From: a virus
Length of the DNA: 53,133 bases
IMG/VR virus record: IMGVR_UViG_3300032116_000282
Location: 1 to 53,133 of that record
Direction: 5' to 3' (one strand)
Shown: piece after piece, positions 33,383-42,252 of the stretch
Layout: each line of letters begins with the position of its first letter
How positions within the stretch are numbered: the first letter of the stretch is position 1
The notes under the pieces: generated by a model
Seen by the model: the letters and a program-made list of their open reading frames with translations, nothing else
What the model was told of the DNA's origin: nothing
Databases searched by the model: none
Translations under genes and position numbers: made by a program

Positions 33383-33693
33383 TCACATACCTCTCTAATT
33401 GCGGCAGCTTCTAAATAATCACGAATAGCAAACATGAGTTGTTCTGTTGCGAAGTAGCAATCCCCGTCTGGATGGGCAGGGACACTCTTTGGCATTGGGT
33501 CTTTGTTCTTGAACACCTTATCCTCACATGCGAACTTTCGCATCTTCAAATCGAACTTGTCGTGGTTGTAGCCTTTAACCATGACATCCATATTGTCAGC
33601 ACTGTAGAGCACGCGATTGAGCAATGTCGCTAGCTTACCAACTTCAGTTTTGGATGCTCGTTCAATTGTCTTTGGTCCCACAGGGTATTTCAT
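33379..33693 (-). CDS. Small protein of unknown function
   Basis: This 104-residue protein contains VKGYNHDKFDLKMRKF, HPDGDCYFATEQLMFAIRDYLE and a charged C-terminus. It overlaps its neighbours by four bases on both sides. It is packed with two other small genes downstream of the terminase, a place where phages often encode small regulatory or assembly proteins. No recognised family. Confidence 0.6.
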   Translation of the reverse strand: MKYPVGPKTIERASKTEVGKLATLLNRVLYSADNMDVMVKGYNHDKFDLKMRKFACEDKVFKNKDPMPKSVPAHPDGDCYFATEQLMFAIRDYLEAAAIREVCE

Positions 33694-33992
33694 TCTTCAC
33701 CTTCTGCTTCTGGGGGAGGATTGTTGTTGAGGAATGTAATGAGGTCAGCAAGCCATCCGTCGTATCTGTAGTTGTCTACATCTTGATGACATTCTGGTTC
33801 AGAAGTAACCCATGTTTCGTTTTCGAACCACAGATCTCCTCCGATGTGTGTATCTTCGTGTCCGTTCCTTTCAGTTTCGGACCATTCCAGATATTTTCCA
33901 CCATCTGGTTGAAGAATCCATCCGTCGGTTTCTAGAATCTCGTTTTCGAATTCGAACTCAAAAGTTATCTTGCGTTTGTAAATGTCACTCAT
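33690..33992 (-). CDS. Small acidic protein of unknown function
   Basis: The 100-residue product starts MSDIYKRKITFEFEFENE and is very acidic with several Trp. An AGGAGT ribosome site six bases upstream defines the ATG at 33992; a longer frame to 34040 has none. It overlaps the next gene's start region by four bases. No recognised family. Confidence 0.65.
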   Translation of the reverse strand: MSDIYKRKITFEFEFENEILETDGWILQPDGGKYLEWSETERNGHEDTHIGGDLWFENETWVTSEPECHQDVDNYRYDGWLADLITFLNNNPPPEAEGEE

Positions 33993-34201
33993 TTTTGTAC
34001 TCCTGCTATACAACCAAAATCTGGGGAAGTGCATAACCAAGCGTGGTATCCTTCGGAGTCGTTTACTGTAGCTAATGAAGTAAAGTCCTTTTCAGGATAT
34101 TCCTTGATTTCTTCTGGGTGAGGAATATGACAGCAGATTCTATGCTGTGGGTTGGTGGAATCTGTATATGTCCAAAATTTACAGTCTTTGCAGTGTATCA
34201 T
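33989..34201 (-). CDS. Small Cys-rich zinc-binding-like protein
   Basis: This 70-residue protein has CKDC at residues 4-7, CC at 23-24 and C residues at 57 and 64, consistent with a small zinc-binding fold. It overlaps the terminase stop by four bases and is translationally coupled to it. Function unknown. Confidence 0.65.
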   Translation of the reverse strand: MIHCKDCKFWTYTDSTNPQHRICCHIPHPEEIKEYPEKDFTSLATVNDSEGYHAWLCTSPDFGCIAGVQK

Positions 34202-36375
34202 CGTTTGTAGTGGGTTGTCATGTTAAGTCGTTTGAACTCTTTGGTGGTACGGAGGGTACAACCACATTTAAATAAGAGTGCCAAACAACCTACCATGTTG
34301 TCAAAGTATTCGTTGTCGTGTACGTTACGGGTTTTAGCCCATTCGGTTACTACACGGTTGTCTTTGATATTGATTTTCTGTTCTGGATCTTCGGAAATCA
34401 AATGATCTACGAGGAGACTGTGCTCCCCCTGATTTTCTGGGAGGAACAGTTTGATGCTACCGATGGTTCCTGGTCTTGCAATGAATCCTCTGTGGCATAG
34501 GGTTTTAAGATTGTTTGTGTCCATCTTGAGTGTTGGGATAACTCGGTCAGCAGATGGAGTTGTAAAACAGTGAAAGTGAAGTTCACGGTCGGAGTTGGTT
34601 TGTTCCATCATTGGTCGGTCTTTAACTCCATAGAACAAACCTTGTGCAGCTATTGTGAGTGATCTTTGGGAACATTCACGAATAGCTCGGATTACGTGGT
34701 CTGTTTGCCAGTTAGAGTCAAATGCAATCCAACGATGAAGAAGTTCAGCTCCATCTTCACGGACATACTTTGTATGACCGAGAGCATCTGCTAGTTCGAT
34801 AACTGCTTGGTATACTTGTTCACTAATATCCTCGGGTGGAATATCGTGATAGTATTTCCACATGGGGTTGTACAGGTCTTTCTTTTTCCACGTTGTTCCA
34901 GGTTGTTGAGGGAATGTTCCGTAGTCAATGATATATGGTCGCAGAACTGTATCTGAGGCCATTGTCATATATGTGAGGATTTCTTGGTTACAGTCAACGT
35001 GAGTTACAATGTACTTACAATCGGCTGGCACCTTTCTCCTGGGGAGATGGGACTTACGGGATAGGATCATTTCAGGTGTTGCTTTGAGGATCTCATCTTC
35101 TTCTCGGAGTATGTCAATCTTACATTGGCATTCATAGTTGAAGGCTTCCTCACCTTCTTCGTAGTAGAACACCATTGCGTGGTGGACTGCCGAGAGTTCG
35201 ATTGGATCATCTGTGTCCCATTCGTATGCCCATTCCCATGTTGCGTGAGCACCTTCATGGAGAGCATCATAGTTAGCTCTCACAAATGCTGCTGCACGAC
35301 GTTGTGCTTTGTCTCGATCTCCTTCTTTGTGCTTGTCGAAGTTTAATAGGATACCTGCAAATTCATCCCAAAGATCCATGTTCTTAGGCATAGATTTCAT
35401 CATAGGGTAGCTAGCTACTTCCCACGATGGTTCGTTGAGCATGAAGTGTGTGGCTACGTCACCTAGACGGTTAGGTGTAATAGTCATAACTGCTCGGATT
35501 TTCTTGGCGTGGCTACCACCAAACATAGCTCCACGTTTTACTGTTCGGATGATCTTCTGACAAACTGTTGGGCTTTCAGCATCTCGGTCGGTCTGGAGAT
35601 CGTCAAGAAGAATAAAGTCAGGACGCATGACTTTACCGGCTTCTTCACCATACCGAATTCGTTTAGAAATACCGCGAAGATTGTCTTTGGTACGAACAAG
35701 AATAATAGCTCCTGACGACGGTTCTCCTGGGAGAGAGGGGAACGTGATGGAGTCATTATTCCAAGCAATACCAGATGGTTCTCCGTTGACTGTTTGTCTT
35801 GCTGCTTTGTGAGGTTTTCCTTCCGTGTGTTCAAAGCATGCGAATACGTTAGGGTAGTAAGTGTGGAGATGGCTGTTGGAGATCAGTTCTGTTTTAAGTT
35901 GATCCATGATGTCTTGTGATTTGTCTAGAGCAGACGAAACTACAAGAGCAAAACGGATACGACCTTCGAGAATTCCGAGTAGTAGTTGGTTGATTGCTCG
36001 GCTTGTTTTAGCAAATCCTCGTGGTTCTGCTTGAACAAGTTTACCTCGACCCTGAACGATGGACTGGAATCGACGAATTGCCATCTGTTGTTCTGGACCA
36101 AAGTCTTTTTGCCCGGTACTAGCAGGAAAGACAAGTTTGTGGGCATCAACATAATCTTCCATCAATTCTCTACGAAGTTCAACTAGTTCTGGTGTGATTT
36201 CCAGATCTAGTTTCAGATCGTATATCAGAGATGTATATTTATTTGTTTGTTGGTTAACTTGTCTATCCCGATTAGCTCTTAGTTTTATTGCTAGAGCTAC
36301 TTCATCGGGAGACATTCGTGTTGGTATATCCGAATCGTCATCGAATTCACCAAACAGATCAATCTTTTTAGCCAT
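34198..36375 (-). CDS. Terminase large subunit
   Basis: This 725-residue packaging motor has a Walker A-like motif PRGFAKTS (residues 118-125) and a Walker B motif FILLDD (254-259). A nuclease-type end DNEYFDN lies near residues 687-693. The arrangement (N-terminal ATPase, C-terminal RNase H-like nuclease) fits large terminases that cut and translocate DNA into proheads through the portal. Small-subunit candidates are not obvious nearby. It follows the primase-helicase by three bases. Confidence 0.85.
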   Translation of the reverse strand: MAKKIDLFGEFDDDSDIPTRMSPDEVALAIKLRANRDRQVNQQTNKYTSLIYDLKLDLEITPELVELRRELMEDYVDAHKLVFPASTGQKDFGPEQQMAIRRFQSIVQGRGKLVQAEPRGFAKTSRAINQLLLGILEGRIRFALVVSSALDKSQDIMDQLKTELISNSHLHTYYPNVFACFEHTEGKPHKAARQTVNGEPSGIAWNNDSITFPSLPGEPSSGAIILVRTKDNLRGISKRIRYGEEAGKVMRPDFILLDDLQTDRDAESPTVCQKIIRTVKRGAMFGGSHAKKIRAVMTITPNRLGDVATHFMLNEPSWEVASYPMMKSMPKNMDLWDEFAGILLNFDKHKEGDRDKAQRRAAAFVRANYDALHEGAHATWEWAYEWDTDDPIELSAVHHAMVFYYEEGEEAFNYECQCKIDILREEDEILKATPEMILSRKSHLPRRKVPADCKYIVTHVDCNQEILTYMTMASDTVLRPYIIDYGTFPQQPGTTWKKKDLYNPMWKYYHDIPPEDISEQVYQAVIELADALGHTKYVREDGAELLHRWIAFDSNWQTDHVIRAIRECSQRSLTIAAQGLFYGVKDRPMMEQTNSDRELHFHCFTTPSADRVIPTLKMDTNNLKTLCHRGFIARPGTIGSIKLFLPENQGEHSLLVDHLISEDPEQKINIKDNRVVTEWAKTRNVHDNEYFDNMVGCLALLFKCGCTLRTTKEFKRLNMTTHYKR

Positions 36376-36378
36376 CGA

Positions 36379-38406
36379 CTACGCAAATCCTATGTGTTCG
36401 AGACCTTCTCGGAGTGAGTCGATTAGTTGGAACTTGAGTACATGTCTACCAACACCAGTCGAGGATTGTTTGTATCCGTTGACAAGTTGGAGGGCAATCA
36501 AGTCTTGTAGTTCTCGGTTGACTCGTTCCATTGATTGTTCTGTAGCTGTTACTATTTCATCTCGGGAATGAGGTTCATTCATAATAACTCTACAGATTTT
36601 CATTCTAGGAGAATGGTAGTCAATGATGTCCCGAACTACTTTAGCAACAAGTTGGTGTACAAGTTCGTTGGGTCTATCGATCCCGAGTACAACTGGAGCA
36701 CACATATAGAGCTTTGTGAGTTGTCCAATCAAACGAGCTGGTACTTCGATAACTGGTTCGAATGTAATTTCTCGTTGACCAAACTTCTCACGGTCTACTT
36801 TAGTACGAAGTGTTGCTGCAAGTCTAGCCCAGGTTCGAATGTTGGTTTGTTCTCGAAGTCCTAGTTGGATGTTGTTAGGTCGTTGCATCAAGTGTTCGAT
36901 AAAACCTTTGGCTGCTGATACGACCGGCATTTCTGGGGGGAGAGTTGATGGGTTGATAGCTACCATCATAGATCGTTGTAACATACGTTCTTCGATACAC
37001 TCTCGGTCACGTTCGGAGATGTCCAATTCAAAGTCCAGGTATCGTTCACCAAGGAATGACTGATCGGATCTACGGAGGACTTGGGTTCCGCAGAGGATCA
37101 TAGTTGATCGGATGTTCTTGTAATCGAAGGCAACCATGTTCTTGAAGAACGTAGAACTGTCTTTATCGTAGAAATCTCGGAGTTCTGAGAAGATCTTTTC
37201 GATGTTAGGTTGACGAAGCAAAGCATCGGCGTCTTTAACAATCAGAGTCTTTCCAGCAATGAGTGGAATGAGAGATGCGTCTTGACCAGCATCATCTTTC
37301 CATCCAGAGAATAGACCAGTGAAGGTTGACTTGACGACTACTTGATCTGAACCTGATACACATTTGGCAATGGTGGTTTTTCCTGAGGAGGGAGCACCGA
37401 TGAGGCGTACCCAAATCTGTTCACCTTCTATTCGTACTGAATAGATGGAAGAGAGAACGAGGAGTAGTCCCATCTTCATTGGGGTAGTCGTGTGATAGAC
37501 TTGTTCGTATCTGGACATCAGATCTTCGAAAGTAGTACAAGTCTTGTCAGCAGGAATTGTGTCTACGGTCGTCTTGACGACCACCGTATTTTCTGGGGAT
37601 GTATATGGTTGTATCCAGTCTTTGATACGACCGTATGCTGCCCTACCGTATTCCCTGTAACAATCGTTGAGATCGTATCCCTCGTCTTTCTGTTCAGGCC
37701 AACGAAGAATGGAGATCGATTTGGGTTTGTACTGTGATTTAGCAATGTGCTTCAGAATCACATTCTCATAACCAGCACGACCGGAATTGTCATTGTCGTA
37801 TGCAAAGATGATGTTCTTTTCGGATAGAAGTTCACACCATGTGTCTTTCCATACTCCAGCTCCAGGTACAGCGATTGGGGTTATGGGTTGACTACCGATG
37901 ATAGCCCTAGCAGCAAGACGGTCCCAGTGTCCTTCTGCAATGAGGATCGTATCTTCGGTAGTTTCATCCCAGTTCATGAGGGTGTGTTCCATCGTGGGGG
38001 AAGCCATGATGATCCACTTGTCGTGCCATTCGTGGGTGGTCTTGTCTTGCTTCTTTGTTTGCACAACTTTATAGATGTTCTGCAAACGGTTGTGTTTGAA
38101 AGTGGGGATCAAGTATGTGCCGTTGAGAGGGTTGTACTTGAGTCCACATTCTTGTACACAAGAAAGTGGGAGGTCACGTAGATTGGATATGAACTTGCTG
38201 GTTTGTGTTACGTTATCGAATTGTTCGTAGAGCATTCGAAGGAACATAACAGGATTACCGCTTTTCATGCAGACCTTGCAGTCCCACATGAAGTTCTCTG
38301 CGTTATAGAAAAAGTGTTTCTCCTTTTCACAGAATGGGCAATCTGTGATATACTGGTTTCCGTGCTGTTGAGGGTGGACTCCAGTATGAAATTCGAATAT
38401 GTGCAT
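36379..38406 (-). CDS. Primase-helicase
   Basis: This 675-residue replication protein has a CHC2-type zinc motif (C23, C26, C43, C46), a TOPRIM domain (EGHWD at 158-162 and YDNDNSG at 203-209), and a P-loop ATPase domain (GAPSSGKTT at 337-345, LIVKDAD at 388-394). The C-terminal half looks like a helicase or MCM-like AAA+ domain. It would make primers and unwind DNA for the family A polymerase encoded upstream in the same transcript. The next gene overlaps its start by one base. Confidence 0.85.
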   Translation of the reverse strand: MHIFEFHTGVHPQQHGNQYITDCPFCEKEKHFFYNAENFMWDCKVCMKSGNPVMFLRMLYEQFDNVTQTSKFISNLRDLPLSCVQECGLKYNPLNGTYLIPTFKHNRLQNIYKVVQTKKQDKTTHEWHDKWIIMASPTMEHTLMNWDETTEDTILIAEGHWDRLAARAIIGSQPITPIAVPGAGVWKDTWCELLSEKNIIFAYDNDNSGRAGYENVILKHIAKSQYKPKSISILRWPEQKDEGYDLNDCYREYGRAAYGRIKDWIQPYTSPENTVVVKTTVDTIPADKTCTTFEDLMSRYEQVYHTTTPMKMGLLLVLSSIYSVRIEGEQIWVRLIGAPSSGKTTIAKCVSGSDQVVVKSTFTGLFSGWKDDAGQDASLIPLIAGKTLIVKDADALLRQPNIEKIFSELRDFYDKDSSTFFKNMVAFDYKNIRSTMILCGTQVLRRSDQSFLGERYLDFELDISERDRECIEERMLQRSMMVAINPSTLPPEMPVVSAAKGFIEHLMQRPNNIQLGLREQTNIRTWARLAATLRTKVDREKFGQREITFEPVIEVPARLIGQLTKLYMCAPVVLGIDRPNELVHQLVAKVVRDIIDYHSPRMKICRVIMNEPHSRDEIVTATEQSMERVNRELQDLIALQLVNGYKQSSTGVGRHVLKFQLIDSLREGLEHIGFA

Positions 38407-38660
38407 CAGTACAGGTCTTTCTTTCGAATGATATTACTAGCATAGTTCATGATCGTCGCCACATCTTCCTGGGTGGGATGGTTCATGATTTCATCGATAA
38501 AGTCTATTACTCCCAATATTACTTCTACGTCCGGTGATGGAGGAAAGTTAGGGTCAAGGTTGGGATAAACTTTAAGGTAGTGCTTGAGATTATTGGATAT
38601 TTCGAGAAGGTTTGCTTTGAGCAAAATAACCTTCTCTTTAAGTGTAACAGGTTGTGGCAT
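38406..38660 (-). CDS. Small helical protein of unknown function
   Basis: This 84-residue protein is predicted largely helical, with EKVILLKANLLEISNNLKHYLK and EDVATIMNYASNIIRKK. Its ATG overlaps the stop of the small membrane gene (TAATG), and its stop overlaps the primase-helicase start by one base. It is embedded in the replication operon. No recognised family. Confidence 0.65.
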   Translation of the reverse strand: MPQPVTLKEKVILLKANLLEISNNLKHYLKVYPNLDPNFPPSPDVEVILGVIDFIDEIMNHPTQEDVATIMNYASNIIRKKDLY

Positions 38661-38761
38661 TATACTAGTTTTTGTCCTCGTTTACCATGTAGGTATCCAA
38701 TAAGATACATACAGAGATGAGTAAGTAAAAGTCCTGCAATAAATAAAAAGAAGTCGTTCAT
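38660..38761 (-). CDS. 33-residue single-pass membrane protein
   Basis: A short frame begins with ATG at 38761, overlapping the polymerase stop (ATGA), and ends with TAA overlapping the next ATG (TAATG). The product starts MNDFFLFIAGLLLTHLCMYL and has one hydrophobic helix (residues about 4-22) and a basic end (HGKRGQKLV). Double coupling to neighbours supports translation. Function unknown. Confidence 0.65.
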   Translation of the reverse strand: MNDFFLFIAGLLLTHLCMYLIGYLHGKRGQKLV

Positions 38762-40653
38762 TTTGATGCCAGTATATCTTGGATGATCCAGTTGGTTTCG
38801 TCGGAGGGGTGATAGAGGAGTTCCCAGGTAACATCACAGGATGGGATGAATCGTTTACAAGCTCGAATAATAGCTGCACACTTGGCGTCGATTATCCTGG
38901 GGAGTGATGTTGTGAGTGGTACTTCGGTGTCAAGACTGTCATGGACTTGTGAGTTCATCTGACAGTTGAACTTGATGTAGTTTGGGTCGTGTTTCCATTC
39001 GATCATAGAAACTGTCATAAGCCATCCAGCACTACCTTGAACGAAGTAGTTACATGCTTTGAATGGTTCGTCTGCTGGAACGTCGAGACGATAACCTCCA
39101 AGAGTATGAACAGCGTATACGTTGTAGCGTTTGTATACTTCGTTAGCAAGTTGGACCCGAGAAGTCATGAACTCTTTGATTCCCGGAAATCGACGGTCAA
39201 TGAGTGCACAATAATTCTTGGTAGGGTTCTTTCCCCCGTGGTAGGTTTCGTTGGTCTTATGATCTGTAGCACCATAGATGCGTGCAAAGTTACCGTTTTT
39301 GACGTGTCCGTATTTGACGAGTGCTTTTTGTTCAAGTTCCGAATGTAATCGTTTGGACTTAGATTTAGCGGTAACATAGTGTGGATAGAGTTGGGGGAAA
39401 ATGGTTTCCATGATCATTGCGTGAACGGACTTGCCGGATTCAAATGCCGCAATAAGTTCGGGATTGTTGACTGAGTATGCCCAGATACGCAGTTCTATAT
39501 TGACCATGTCGGTGGAAATCCACACCATTCCTGGTGGGGGACCGAATAGAGTCTTGAGTAACTTGTCAACGTTCTGGTCGTTGGGGTTGGAGGAGGACTG
39601 TCTGGTTTCTCGTGTACCTGTAATGTTGAGGAAGGAATGGGTTCGATGGTTTTCGTCAATCCAGTTGAGGTATCCTGTAATGTCAGATACATGCTTCATC
39701 TTCTTCTTGTACTGGGAGAGTTCGATGAGTGCTGGGTTCTTGGATTCATCGGAGTATGCAGCAATGGCGTGTTTGTCCATTGCTGGCGTAGTTTTGTCAA
39801 CGGTTGTATGAAACTGTACGGGAATCTTACAACGATTGTGGATGAGATCGATAAGATGAGCACGGTTGTTGGGGTCGAAGCGGTAGGTAATACCTGCATA
39901 TGTTTTCATCTGTTGTCGATGAATTTCCATTTCTTCTGTGTATTGCTGGACTAACTTCTTAGCATCTTCTACATAGAAGTTCTTTCCGGTGGTTTGAATG
40001 TCGTATGCAATCTTTAGAAGTTCTTTGCGTACTCGATAAGGTTCCAGAAGATTATCGTATAGCAGTGAATGCTTGAATACTTCCCATAATAGAAAAGTAC
40101 GACGAGCATCATGAGCACCGTAATCTTCACACTCATCTGGAGCAAGCCAGTAATCCATCTTCCAAAACTCAGTACCATTCTTACGGATTCCTGGGAAGTG
40201 GGGATGTCCTGCTTTGGCTACAGCATATCCTTTGGCACGTCCTTCTCGTACACGTTCTTTGACAATGGCTGCAAGACGGTGTTCATCGTCATCCCAGTAG
40301 TCAAGGTATTTGATTGCTAGATCTTTAAGACCGTGAACATCTCCAGAACAAATACAGTGGGACGCTAGGAGAGTATCTTCTAGTTTATCCCAGAAAAGTT
40401 CTGTTGGAATTCCGATAGTGGATAATGCACGAATGTCGAAGTTGGCATTGTGCATTACAATCTTCTGGGCTGATTTGATGGTAGATATGAATAAATCAAT
40501 CTCATCATCATCCCAGTAAACTTCTCTGGTATGTGGATTAACTTCCCCACGCCAAGAGTAGTCGTACTTACCGTCACAAGCTGTAATGAGGAATGGTTTA
40601 CAACCGTGAAAGAAGTCGATGCCTGTGGTCTCAGTATCAACTGCTAGGATCAT
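38758..40653 (-). CDS. DNA polymerase I-type (family A) polymerase
   Basis: This 631-residue protein has a 3'-5' exonuclease domain (AVDTETTG 4-11, HNANFD 68-73, YGAHDARRT 178-186) and a family A polymerase domain: TGTRETRQSSSNPN 345-358, motif A DMVNIELR 382-389, motif B KNGNFARIYGA 452-462 and motif C QVHDS 569-573. A 5'-3' exonuclease domain is absent. It is T7-like in layout. Motif A lacks the usual Tyr-Ser pair. It overlaps the small membrane gene by four bases. Confidence 0.9.
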   Translation of the reverse strand: MILAVDTETTGIDFFHGCKPFLITACDGKYDYSWRGEVNPHTREVYWDDDEIDLFISTIKSAQKIVMHNANFDIRALSTIGIPTELFWDKLEDTLLASHCICSGDVHGLKDLAIKYLDYWDDDEHRLAAIVKERVREGRAKGYAVAKAGHPHFPGIRKNGTEFWKMDYWLAPDECEDYGAHDARRTFLLWEVFKHSLLYDNLLEPYRVRKELLKIAYDIQTTGKNFYVEDAKKLVQQYTEEMEIHRQQMKTYAGITYRFDPNNRAHLIDLIHNRCKIPVQFHTTVDKTTPAMDKHAIAAYSDESKNPALIELSQYKKKMKHVSDITGYLNWIDENHRTHSFLNITGTRETRQSSSNPNDQNVDKLLKTLFGPPPGMVWISTDMVNIELRIWAYSVNNPELIAAFESGKSVHAMIMETIFPQLYPHYVTAKSKSKRLHSELEQKALVKYGHVKNGNFARIYGATDHKTNETYHGGKNPTKNYCALIDRRFPGIKEFMTSRVQLANEVYKRYNVYAVHTLGGYRLDVPADEPFKACNYFVQGSAGWLMTVSMIEWKHDPNYIKFNCQMNSQVHDSLDTEVPLTTSLPRIIDAKCAAIIRACKRFIPSCDVTWELLYHPSDETNWIIQDILASK

Positions 40654-40655
40654 AA

Positions 40656-40820
40656 TTATATAAGCTCAAGGAGTTTTTGAATGAAACTGTCAGGATCAAT
40701 GACAGAGTAAGTGATTGGAGTATAATCATCTTCATCCATAGGTACAGCAATTTCCATAGTGGATGCTTTGACACATTCGATGATTTCTCGAATGAGTTCT
40801 TGTTTTTCTTCAGCACTCAT
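40656..40820 (-). CDS. Small acidic protein of unknown function
   Basis: The 54-residue product starts MSAEEKQELIREIIECVKAS and is acidic and helical. Its ATG overlaps the upstream stop (ATGA), which decides the start; the frame extends six codons further. It ends three bases from the polymerase start. No recognised family. Confidence 0.6.
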   Translation of the reverse strand: MSAEEKQELIREIIECVKASTMEIAVPMDEDDYTPITYSVIDPDSFIQKLLELI

Positions 40821-41137
40821 TTTTCTGTTTCCCTGCATGCGGCTTTACATGCAGCTTTCCATTCTTCTAGGTTCTTACGTTGTTTCGGTCGAAAATCTGG
40901 GTCCATAAGTTTGAATTTAACGCTAATGGGCCTTTCAAATCGGTTGTTGATTTTTTTGGTAAGTCCGGTTGGTTTCCTGGGGAAGGTGCGTTTGGCTGTG
41001 GTTTCATTTGAGTAGATGAAGATTGCTGTGACAGAGAATAGTCCTGTGTCGTTGTCATGTTCAGATGGGAGTACTTTATGATAGGTTTGCTTCTTTGATC
41101 CAAGTGCAATGTCAATGAGTCTAGACAGTGGGTCCAT
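40817..41137 (-). CDS. Small protein of unknown function in the replication block
   Basis: The product is 106 residues from the ATG at 41137 (MDPLSRLIDIALGSKKQTYHK) or 123 from the ATG at 41188. Its core has FSVTAIFIYSN and RFERPISVKFKL and a basic C-terminus (RPKQRKNLEEWKAACKAACRE). It overlaps the previous gene's stop by up to 17 bases. A nucleic-acid-binding role is possible from the basic end only. Confidence 0.55.
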   Translation of the reverse strand: MDPLSRLIDIALGSKKQTYHKVLPSEHDNDTGLFSVTAIFIYSNETTAKRTFPRKPTGLTKKINNRFERPISVKFKLMDPDFRPKQRKNLEEWKAACKAACRETEK

Positions 41138-41651
41138 GATCGGGAGTTGCTTCCGGTGCATAGTAGGGGTTAAAGATGTTGTCATCACAAAATTCGTTAA
41201 GTTTAGTGACTAAGTAACTAAAGCACTTGGGTGCTGTTAGATACAGTTTTGCTAATCCAGTACCATAACCATTGGCTGAAAGAGCAATTGGATGTTCTTT
41301 ATTGAGTTCATAAAGATTTTGCATATCGTGATTGACTAGATTACGATAGTGAATATAGTCTCTGTCGGTAAAGAACGAACTTGGGATGTTCTTGGGTCGT
41401 TTCTTTGTTCTGATACCGAAACTGTTTTCACAGTTACGGATGATTGCTTGACCACCGGTCCCTTCTCGTTCAATGTTGTCACTGAATACAAACACTCGTT
41501 CTGGAAATCTGTTACAGAGAACTATGGAAAAGTCTACTGTAACTAGATAGATTTGTGAATTACGTTTGTATTCTGAACTGGTTCGGAACAGTAAGTTAAA
41601 CTGTTCCTGGGGAGGAGGAATTAGTAGTATCTGGTTCTTGGGATATGTCAT
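41121..41651 (-). CDS. DUF7831-like/macro-type protein
   Basis: The product is 176 residues from the ATG at 41651. It contains VFVFSDNIEREGTGGQAIIRNCENSFGIRTKKRP-type features: V-F-V-F-S-D-N, a glycine-rich G-T-G-G-Q-A segment and a later IALSANGYGTGLAKL. This resembles the A1pp/macro-like phage proteins with DNIxRxGxGGQA and a terminal CGxxG motif (DUF7831-like). Function could be ADP-ribose or nucleotide metabolism, but this is inferred. The frame extends to a TTG at 41708 with no ribosome site. Confidence 0.6.
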   Translation of the reverse strand: MTYPKNQILLIPPPQEQFNLLFRTSSEYKRNSQIYLVTVDFSIVLCNRFPERVFVFSDNIEREGTGGQAIIRNCENSFGIRTKKRPKNIPSSFFTDRDYIHYRNLVNHDMQNLYELNKEHPIALSANGYGTGLAKLYLTAPKCFSYLVTKLNEFCDDNIFNPYYAPEATPDHGPTV

Positions 41652-41710
41652 GTAAGTATGATGGGATTCCTTAAACTGGTTGTGACGACTTGTCAAAGTA
41701 TAATACAATA

Positions 41711-41776
41711 AAGGATCGGGCAGGAATTACACCTGCTAGCCCACGGTATAGAGCACCATACCCGCTATGTACCCTT
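41711..41776 (-). ncRNA. tRNA-like structured element (noncanonical)
   Basis: On the minus strand the ends AAGGGTA and GATCCTT can pair for about six positions. A T-arm-like hairpin GCAGG-TGTAATT-CCTGC and a possible D-arm AGC-GGGTATGGT-GCT are visible, but no canonical anticodon arm forms and the T loop lacks TTC. It lies in the gap after the secreted-protein gene. It may be a degenerate tRNA or a two-hairpin terminator-like RNA. Confidence 0.35.
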
Positions 41777-41833
41777 GATAAGAGGGCCGTTGGTTATGTG
41801 TCGTTGTCCACATCGCCGATCCTGTAACAAACG

Positions 41834-42184
41834 TTACCGACAACAGCCGAGTCGACGAACCAACGAACGAACTGGACGTACTACGAAAGTACGAACAGGT
41901 GTTCGACGGACGGAGACAACAGGTGATGCTGCTGCCGTGGAAGATCCACAAGTGCAATTTGCACAAGTGCAGTCTGCTGCGGTTGCAACCATCGCCATAC
42001 GAACTGGTGCAGTAGCTACACGTGCTACGGCAACCGCTGCTGAACGGAGTGGTGTACATACTCCGTTAGCACAAGCTGGAGATTGATCCGAAACAAGAAT
42101 CCCTTGTTCGGACATATAAACTCCAGCCGACAAATTGGCTGCAAACAATGCAACCATGCACAAACTAAACACAAAACCCTTCAT
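41834..42184 (-). CDS. Small secreted Arg/Val/Pro-rich protein, host-like
   Basis: This 116-residue protein begins with a signal peptide (MKGFVFSLCMVALFAANLSAG). The middle is Ala/Val/Thr-rich with several Cys (CTCANCTCG), and the C-terminus repeats R-x-P-V-R units (SVRRTPVRTFVVRPVRSLVRR). Small secreted proteins with such PVR repeats are abundant in planctomycete genomes in my recollection, so this may be host-derived. AAGGAG lies about eight bases upstream of the ATG. It is flanked by gaps, unlike the packed genes around it. Confidence 0.65.
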   Translation of the reverse strand: MKGFVFSLCMVALFAANLSAGVYMSEQGILVSDQSPACANGVCTPLRSAAVAVARVATAPVRMAMVATAADCTCANCTCGSSTAAASPVVSVRRTPVRTFVVRPVRSLVRRLGCCR

Positions 42185-42252
42185 AGCATATACTCCTTGC
42201 TACGAGAAACGAAACAAACAACTAGCCGGTGGAATACCGTTAGGTGTTACAA

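Noticed and set aside
41711-41776. A canonical tRNA gene
   Set aside because: The anticodon arm cannot form and the T loop lacks the consensus TTC; kept only as a tRNA-like element.
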